Positions 7,492 through 11,892 of a stretch of DNA of 11,892 nucleotides are shown piece by piece. A model generated the notes under the pieces. The model did not search any database. It was not told the DNA's origin and was given only the letters and a program-made list of their open reading frames with translations. Made by a program: the position numbers and the translations under genes. Every line of letters starts with the position of its first letter. Position 1 is the first letter of the stretch. The stretch is from Candidatus Sulfopaludibacter sp. SbA3. Lineage in GTDB: Bacteria > Acidobacteriota > Terriglobia > Bryobacterales > Bryobacteraceae. Location: assembly GCA_945900935.1 (NCBI GenBank), contig CAMDKT010000116.1, positions 1-11,892 of the forward strand, in the 5' to 3' direction.

Positions 7492-10400
7492 ATGATTCTG
7501 CGCCGATGGACCGCTGTGCTTGCAATTACGATTGGCAGTGCCTGGGCGGCACCGGTCCCGCGCCATCTGATTCGAAGCAACGGAGCGCTGACGGAGAGCA
7601 GCGCTGGATCGCCGAGGGAGATCGGCGATCAGTTTACGGCCGCGCAGATGGAAGCGCCGGGGCTCTATCTGGCCAAAGAGTACAAGACCGATCACAATGG
7701 CGTCACGCATCTGGTCTACCGGCAGAGGTTCCAGGGCCTTGCTATTCATCAGGCCGAATGGCGCGTGAATATTGATCGCGAGGGGCGCGTGATCAACGCC
7801 GGGGGGAACCTGTACCAGACGCCGATCGGCAGCCCCGCCAACGCTTCCCGTTTGGCCGAAGCCGCGCTCGCGGCGCTGACCGCGGTTAATCCGATTCTGG
7901 CTCGCGAGTCGATCCTTCGGCGATCCGGCATGACGGCCCGCGGCGACGCGCGCTTCGTCGCCGACAGGATGGGCGAGGTCACCGGCCGCGCCGTCTGGTA
8001 TCCCATCCGTGGGGTATTGCAGCCCGCCTGGAACTTCGTCGTCACCGACGGCGACGGCATAACGGTTTACGACACCGTGATCGACGCCGCTTCCGAAGCG
8101 GTGCTTGCCAAGGAGCCGCTGACGATGTTCCAGAACGCGCCGCGCGGCAGTGTTTATACAGGAATCAGCCCGCAACCCGCCGTGAAGCCGGGCGTGCAGA
8201 GCAACTTAGAGCCGCCGTATGCGCAGCGCGTGGTGGTGCCGTTAACAGGCTCGCCCGCCGCGTCGCCAAAGGGCTGGATCAGCGGCAACGAGACAGCGGG
8301 CAACAACACGATTACGGGCGCGAATCTTTCGGGGACCGCATTCATCACCAACCCTTTGACGGCGAAGTCCCCAACGCTCAACTTCGACTTTCCCCTGCAA
8401 CTGGGCGGTGACGCGCCGGTTACGACGCTTTTCCAGGATGCTGTGACGACGAATCTTTTTTACTGGGTGAACCGCGCGCACGACCTGTTCTATGAGGTCG
8501 GCTTCAACGAAGCCGCCGGCAACTACCAAGCGCAGAACTTCAGCGGCGCCGGCGTCAGTGGCGATCCCATTTTTTCCTACTCGCAGTACGGCGCGCAGTC
8601 GCTCAACGGCTTCGCGTCGCTCAATAACGCGTTCTTCTCGACGCGCAACACCGCCGACGGCGGACCGGCGATGATCGCGATGTTCCTGACCTCGAACAAC
8701 GGCGTGTGGACCGATGGTTCGCTTTCCGCCGACGTCATCCTGCACGAGTACGCCCACGGTGTGACCTTCCGTCTGGTTCCCACCATGAACACCGGTTTTC
8801 AAGGCGGCGCGATGCACGAAGCGTTCAGTGACTTCTGGGCGCTGGAGTTTCTCACTCCCGAAGGTGCGCCAGTGGACGGATCCTTCCCGACCGGCGAATA
8901 CTGGAGCCGATCGTTCGGCACCGGCATCCGGTCCCGCCCCTACTCCACCAACAAGGAAATCAATCCGCTCACTTATGCCGATCTCGGCCGCGCCGCCTCG
9001 GCCCCAGCCATTCACAACGATGGCGGCATTTGGGTGATGGCGCTCTGGGAGATCCGCGCCAACCTGATCCGCCAGTTCGGCGAGACCGAAGGCCGCCGGC
9101 GGCTTCGCCGGATCGTCATCGACGGCATGAAAATGGCGCCGCCCGCGCCGTCGATGGTCGACATGCGCGATGCCATTCTGCTCGCCGAACGCGTCGACTA
9201 CAAAGGCGAAAGCCAAGCGCAAATGTGGGAAGCCTTCGCCAAGCGCGGTCTGGGGGTCCTGGCCTACAGCCCGAACTCGGATACGATTCAGGTGACGGCG
9301 TCGTTTGACAAGCCATCGAACACCGGCGTGATCGGCTTGCAGACGGAATCGCCAATCCGTGGCCAGGCGCTTCGTATCACGGTCTATGACGGCAACTATG
9401 CAGCCGAATCCATGCCGGTGGATGTCACGGCCAGTTCGGGCGATGTCGAAAGGGTGATCCTCCGGCGCGAGGGGATGGCCTACTCCGGCACTTTGTTCAC
9501 GACTACCGCCGGTCCGGCACGGCAACGGAGCGGCTCGCTGTCGCTCATCCAGGGCGATTACGTGACCGTCTATTACAACGACGAGAATACCGGCGCCGGG
9601 TCGAAACTGATCGAGAAATCGGTCCTCAACATTCCGGACTTTCGATTTGTCTTTTCGCCCACACCTCCGCCGTTCACATTCCCGAATGAAACCGCCACCG
9701 GCTTTCGCGTTGCCCCCGGCGGCAGCTCCCTTCGCGTGCCCCTCCCGTTTTCGTTTCCATTCTACGGAAAGAAATACAACGAAGTCCGCGTTCTTCCGGA
9801 AGGGTATCTGCAGTTTGATACAGCCCTCACGCCGCCGTGCATCGACGAGGCCGGCTTCGCCTCCGTCACCGGCATTGCCCCCCTGGGCATTTGGATGCGC
9901 ACCAACGGCGCGGCCCAGCCCAACGAGAACGTATATACGAGCCGGGGACCCAACACGTTTACAGTTCGCTGGGCGGGTGAGACGGTTCCCTACATCAACC
10001 TGCCTCCGTTCACCGCTCCGCCTGAACCGGTAAACTTTGCCGTAACGCTGAGCGAAAACGGCACTATCCAGTTCTTCTATGGCGCTGGAAATCAGAATCT
10101 GATTAACCGCTCGTCCGCATTCGCATGCCGGGGAACTTCTCCGATCATCGGCCTGTCCCGCGGCATCGGCAACCCCGCCACGCTATCGACGATCACGTAT
10201 GAGCGGGTAAATCTCAGGGACGCCCCGTCACAGACGATGGTGCCGCCGATCGAAAATTCCACAGTTCCGGTCGTTCGCATCGAATCGCCCGCACCCGATT
10301 CCACCGCCGCCGGCGTTCTCTCCGTTCGCGGCATCCTCTACGATTCCGGCACCTTCGTGTCGAACGCCCACGTGCTGATCGACGGCGTTTTTTTTGGTAA

Positions 10401-11328
10401 CGCCACGCTCAACATAGCCCGGCCCGATGTCTGCAACGCGGAACGGCTCAGCGGCTGCCCCAATATCGGTTTTTCCATGGTAATCGCTGTCAAATCCGCC
10501 GGCCTGAAGCCCGGCCCGCACACGCTGCAGATTCGCGCCGCCAACGCCAAGGGCGGATTCCAGGACTACCCGGAATTGCCGCTTGCGTTCGTGGTCGAAG
10601 ACGGGGATGGCCCGTTCCCGAAGGGTGTCATTGAAACCGCCAAGGACGGCGATGTTTGGACCGGCCCGGTCACGCTTCGCGGCTACGCCTACAGCCCCGT
10701 CAGCCGCGTCAACGCCGTTGACGTGATCATCGATGACATCGTTTATACGCGGGCGATGTACGGACTTGGCCGCGTTGATATTTGCGGGGCTGAAGCGGCC
10801 GGGGCGGCCAACTGTCCAGGCATCGGCTGGCAAGCCGCGTTTAACTCGGCGACGGTCGCTCCCGTTCTCCGCAACGGCGAACACAGCCTGCGGTTGCGCA
10901 TCACAGAAGACAACGGCCGCGTTACGTATCAGCCTGAGGCACCGGTCACGATTACTGTGGATAACCCGGTGAATGAGGCCCCCAAAGGTGTGGTCTCCGC
11001 GCCCACGAACGCCCAGCGAGTCTCCGGCATCGTTACCATTTCCGGCCACGCCTGGGATACGGATGGGCGCGTCATGCAAGTGAATCTGTTGATCGACGGT
11101 GCCTCGCGCACGACGCTGCGCTACGGCTTGGCAAGGCCCGAAGCCTGCGAAGCGCTTCCCGATCTCGCCGCGTGTCCGAACATCGGCTTCGAGGGAACGT
11201 TTGATACGCGAACGCTTTCCAACGGCGTCCACCGTCTCGGCGTTCTGATTGTCGATAACGGCGGGCGCTCGGTGATCGTCCCCGGGATTACTTCGTCCGG
11301 CATGAACATCACGGTCGATAACCCATAA
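7492..11328 (+). CDS. Secreted M36 (fungalysin-type) metallopeptidase with Ig-like repeats
   Basis: A 1278-aa zinc endopeptidase predicted to be exported and self-processed. Signal peptide: 1-20 (MILRRWTAVLAITIGSAWA). An FTP-type inhibitory propeptide follows (about 48-108, QGLAIHQAEWRVNID), then a PepSY-like segment (115-205). The catalytic domain (about 215-590) has HEYAH at 418-422 (zinc ligands H418 and H422, catalytic E419), the third ligand E443 in MHEAFSDFWAL and the probable transition-state histidine H508 in IHNDGGIW. MHEAFSD resembles the M4 form (NEAFSD) more than the classical M36 GEGWSD, but the rest favours M36. Residues 610-715 form an Ig-like domain. Residues 725-905 form a beta-sandwich recalling nidogen/lectin-like modules (FPFYGKKYNEVRVLPEGYLQF...IAPLGIW). 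Three tandem Ig-like repeats (926-1277) close the protein. No sorting signal or C-terminal membrane anchor is seen, so release or type II-type export is inferred. The repeats probably bind substrate or cell surface. Confidence 0.9.
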   Translation: MILRRWTAVLAITIGSAWAAPVPRHLIRSNGALTESSAGSPREIGDQFTAAQMEAPGLYLAKEYKTDHNGVTHLVYRQRFQGLAIHQAEWRVNIDREGRVINAGGNLYQTPIGSPANASRLAEAALAALTAVNPILARESILRRSGMTARGDARFVADRMGEVTGRAVWYPIRGVLQPAWNFVVTDGDGITVYDTVIDAASEAVLAKEPLTMFQNAPRGSVYTGISPQPAVKPGVQSNLEPPYAQRVVVPLTGSPAASPKGWISGNETAGNNTITGANLSGTAFITNPLTAKSPTLNFDFPLQLGGDAPVTTLFQDAVTTNLFYWVNRAHDLFYEVGFNEAAGNYQAQNFSGAGVSGDPIFSYSQYGAQSLNGFASLNNAFFSTRNTADGGPAMIAMFLTSNNGVWTDGSLSADVILHEYAHGVTFRLVPTMNTGFQGGAMHEAFSDFWALEFLTPEGAPVDGSFPTGEYWSRSFGTGIRSRPYSTNKEINPLTYADLGRAASAPAIHNDGGIWVMALWEIRANLIRQFGETEGRRRLRRIVIDGMKMAPPAPSMVDMRDAILLAERVDYKGESQAQMWEAFAKRGLGVLAYSPNSDTIQVTASFDKPSNTGVIGLQTESPIRGQALRITVYDGNYAAESMPVDVTASSGDVERVILRREGMAYSGTLFTTTAGPARQRSGSLSLIQGDYVTVYYNDENTGAGSKLIEKSVLNIPDFRFVFSPTPPPFTFPNETATGFRVAPGGSSLRVPLPFSFPFYGKKYNEVRVLPEGYLQFDTALTPPCIDEAGFASVTGIAPLGIWMRTNGAAQPNENVYTSRGPNTFTVRWAGETVPYINLPPFTAPPEPVNFAVTLSENGTIQFFYGAGNQNLINRSSAFACRGTSPIIGLSRGIGNPATLSTITYERVNLRDAPSQTMVPPIENSTVPVVRIESPAPDSTAAGVLSVRGILYDSGTFVSNAHVLIDGVFFGNATLNIARPDVCNAERLSGCPNIGFSMVIAVKSAGLKPGPHTLQIRAANAKGGFQDYPELPLAFVVEDGDGPFPKGVIETAKDGDVWTGPVTLRGYAYSPVSRVNAVDVIIDDIVYTRAMYGLGRVDICGAEAAGAANCPGIGWQAAFNSATVAPVLRNGEHSLRLRITEDNGRVTYQPEAPVTITVDNPVNEAPKGVVSAPTNAQRVSGIVTISGHAWDTDGRVMQVNLLIDGASRTTLRYGLARPEACEALPDLAACPNIGFEGTFDTRTLSNGVHRLGVLIVDNGGRSVIVPGITSSGMNITVDNP
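10267..11322 (+). repeat. Three tandem Ig-like modules in the M36 peptidase C-terminus
   Basis: Repeats of about 112-116 residues lie at 10267-10602, 10618-10965 and 10981-11322. Shared marks in order: an opening PKGV or VVRIESP strand, a (V/T)(L/I)xG(Y/H)AxD-like strand, VxxLIDG or VIIDD, a YGLxRxDxC or ARPDVC segment, a second cysteine in C(P)(N/G)IGF or IGW, then L(S/K/R)NGxHxLxx. Copies 2 and 3 end in ITVDN. The two cysteines per copy are 10-12 residues apart and probably form one disulfide per module. Copies 2 and 3 are the more alike; copy 1 diverges at both ends. The repetition is evident in protein but diverged in DNA, so these are old duplications. Confidence 0.8.
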
Positions 11329-11405
11329 CGCTAACCCGGCGTAACAGGAACCAACCAGGACCAAAAATCAGAAAGTTGGCGGCTCTTGCTCTATACTGAG
11401 GCAAA

Positions 11406-11892
11406 ATGCAGGTCACCCTCCCTGAACTCGAATCCGCCGCCACTATCAATTTCCACCGCGAGATTTCGGCCAGTGACTTCGAGAATTTTTGCGCAGATAA
11501 CCCCTCCCTCCGGGCGGAACTCTCAGCCCAGGGAGAAATCACCATCATGGCCCCTGGTGGAGGCGAATCTTCCTGCCAAAGTGCCGATGTTTGTATGCAA
11601 CTCGGCGTCTGGGCAAAAATCGACCGTCGGGGCAAGGCGTTCGATTCCTCTGCCGCCTTCGTCCTCCCCACGGGTGCCATCCTGGCTCCCGATGCCGCCT
11701 GGGTATCGAATTTGAAGCTCCAATCCCTTACCCGTCCTCAACGCCGCCGATTCCTCCGCCTGGTCCCCGACTTCATTGTCGAAGTGCTCTCACCCTCCGA
11801 CCGCCGCCCCGCCGTCGAACTAAAAATGGCCGAGTGGATCGCCAATGGCGTCCCCATCGCCTGGCTGATAGATGGAGACGCCCAAACGGTCA
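11406..11892 (+). CDS. Uma2-family (DUF820) putative restriction-like nuclease, 3' partial
   Basis: 162 codons are visible and the frame is still open at the window edge; Uma2 proteins are usually about 180-210 aa, so most of the protein is present. Family marks in order: REISASDFENFCADNP (N-terminal helix), GEITIMAPGGGE, AFDSSAAFVLPTGAILAPDAAWV (catalytic Asp in PDAAW, after a strand of the PD-(D/E)XK-like core), PDFIVEVLSPSD (the ExL/ExK strand) and KMAEWIANGV..AWLIDGD. The core is the restriction-endonuclease-like fold; cellular function is not established. These genes occur in many copies in cyanobacteria and some Acidobacteriota and Planctomycetes. Start ATG 11406 has GAGG at 11398-11401, 4 nt upstream. 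TATACT at 11392-11397 is a possible -10 but no -35 is visible. The coding strand is noticeably C-rich at third positions (CTC, CCC, GCC, TCC), unlike the G-rich permease at the other end. Confidence 0.88.
   Translation, partial: MQVTLPELESAATINFHREISASDFENFCADNPSLRAELSAQGEITIMAPGGGESSCQSADVCMQLGVWAKIDRRGKAFDSSAAFVLPTGAILAPDAAWVSNLKLQSLTRPQRRRFLRLVPDFIVEVLSPSDRRPAVELKMAEWIANGVPIAWLIDGDAQTV

Noticed and set aside
7387..8175. N-terminal extension of the metallohydrolase frame to about 998 aa
   Set aside because: It lies antisense to the well-supported M36 peptidase, has no domain-like sequence, and the signal peptide begins at ATG 7386.
8242..9525. 427-codon minus-strand open frame antisense to the peptidase
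   Set aside because: Arg- and His-rich shadow of the catalytic domain, with no recognisable motif.
10228..11364. 378-codon minus-strand open frame antisense to the Ig-like repeats
   Set aside because: Shadow of a repetitive coding region; its apparent internal repetition mirrors the repeats on the plus strand.
11329..11400. Terminator after the M36 peptidase
   Set aside because: No stable GC-rich stem followed by a T-run could be found in this spacer.

Overview
This is a GC-rich bacterial window, most likely from an Acidobacteriota member of the Solibacter/Bryobacter type. That assignment is an inference. It rests on a very large FtsX-type ABC permease, a secreted CehA/McbA-like metallohydrolase, an M36 peptidase with Ig-like repeats carrying a Cys...CPNIGF motif, a Uma2-family nuclease and a DUF433/DUF5615 pair. 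There is no rRNA, tRNA, CRISPR array or complete mobile element in the window.

Layout. 1-2454 (+) is the 3' part of a large FtsX/MacB-like permease; its 5' end lies outside the window. A small secreted monohaem cytochrome c follows after 1-10 nt (2456-2872, +). Next comes a class I SAM-dependent methyltransferase (2890-3630, +), broken by two in-frame TAG codons at 3460 and 3520. From about 3631 to 4100 the minus strand carries a decayed type II toxin-antitoxin pair. It consists of an N-terminally truncated DUF433 antitoxin and a DUF5615 PIN-like toxin with an internal deletion and no stop codon of its own. Past the toxin homology, that frame runs on antisense through the methyltransferase remnant.

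The second half is intact. A minus-strand pair reads from a 735-aa secreted CehA/McbA-like metallohydrolase (7386-5179) into a second, unrelated methyltransferase (5140-4256), 38 nt apart and probably co-transcribed. Divergent from it across a 105-nt spacer is a 1278-aa secreted M36 (fungalysin-type) metallopeptidase (7492-11328, +). It has an FTP/PepSY-type propeptide, a catalytic domain, a beta-sandwich lectin/nidogen-like module and three tandem Ig-like repeats. The window ends inside a Uma2-family (DUF820) putative nuclease (11406 onward, +).

How it fits together. The working genes are cell-envelope or secreted functions: substrate export or lipoprotein handling, electron transfer, extracellular hydrolysis and proteolysis. 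No single pathway joins them. The most unusual part is the 3460-4100 stretch of decaying genes, where a methyltransferase with amber codons meets a collapsed toxin-antitoxin pair tail to tail.
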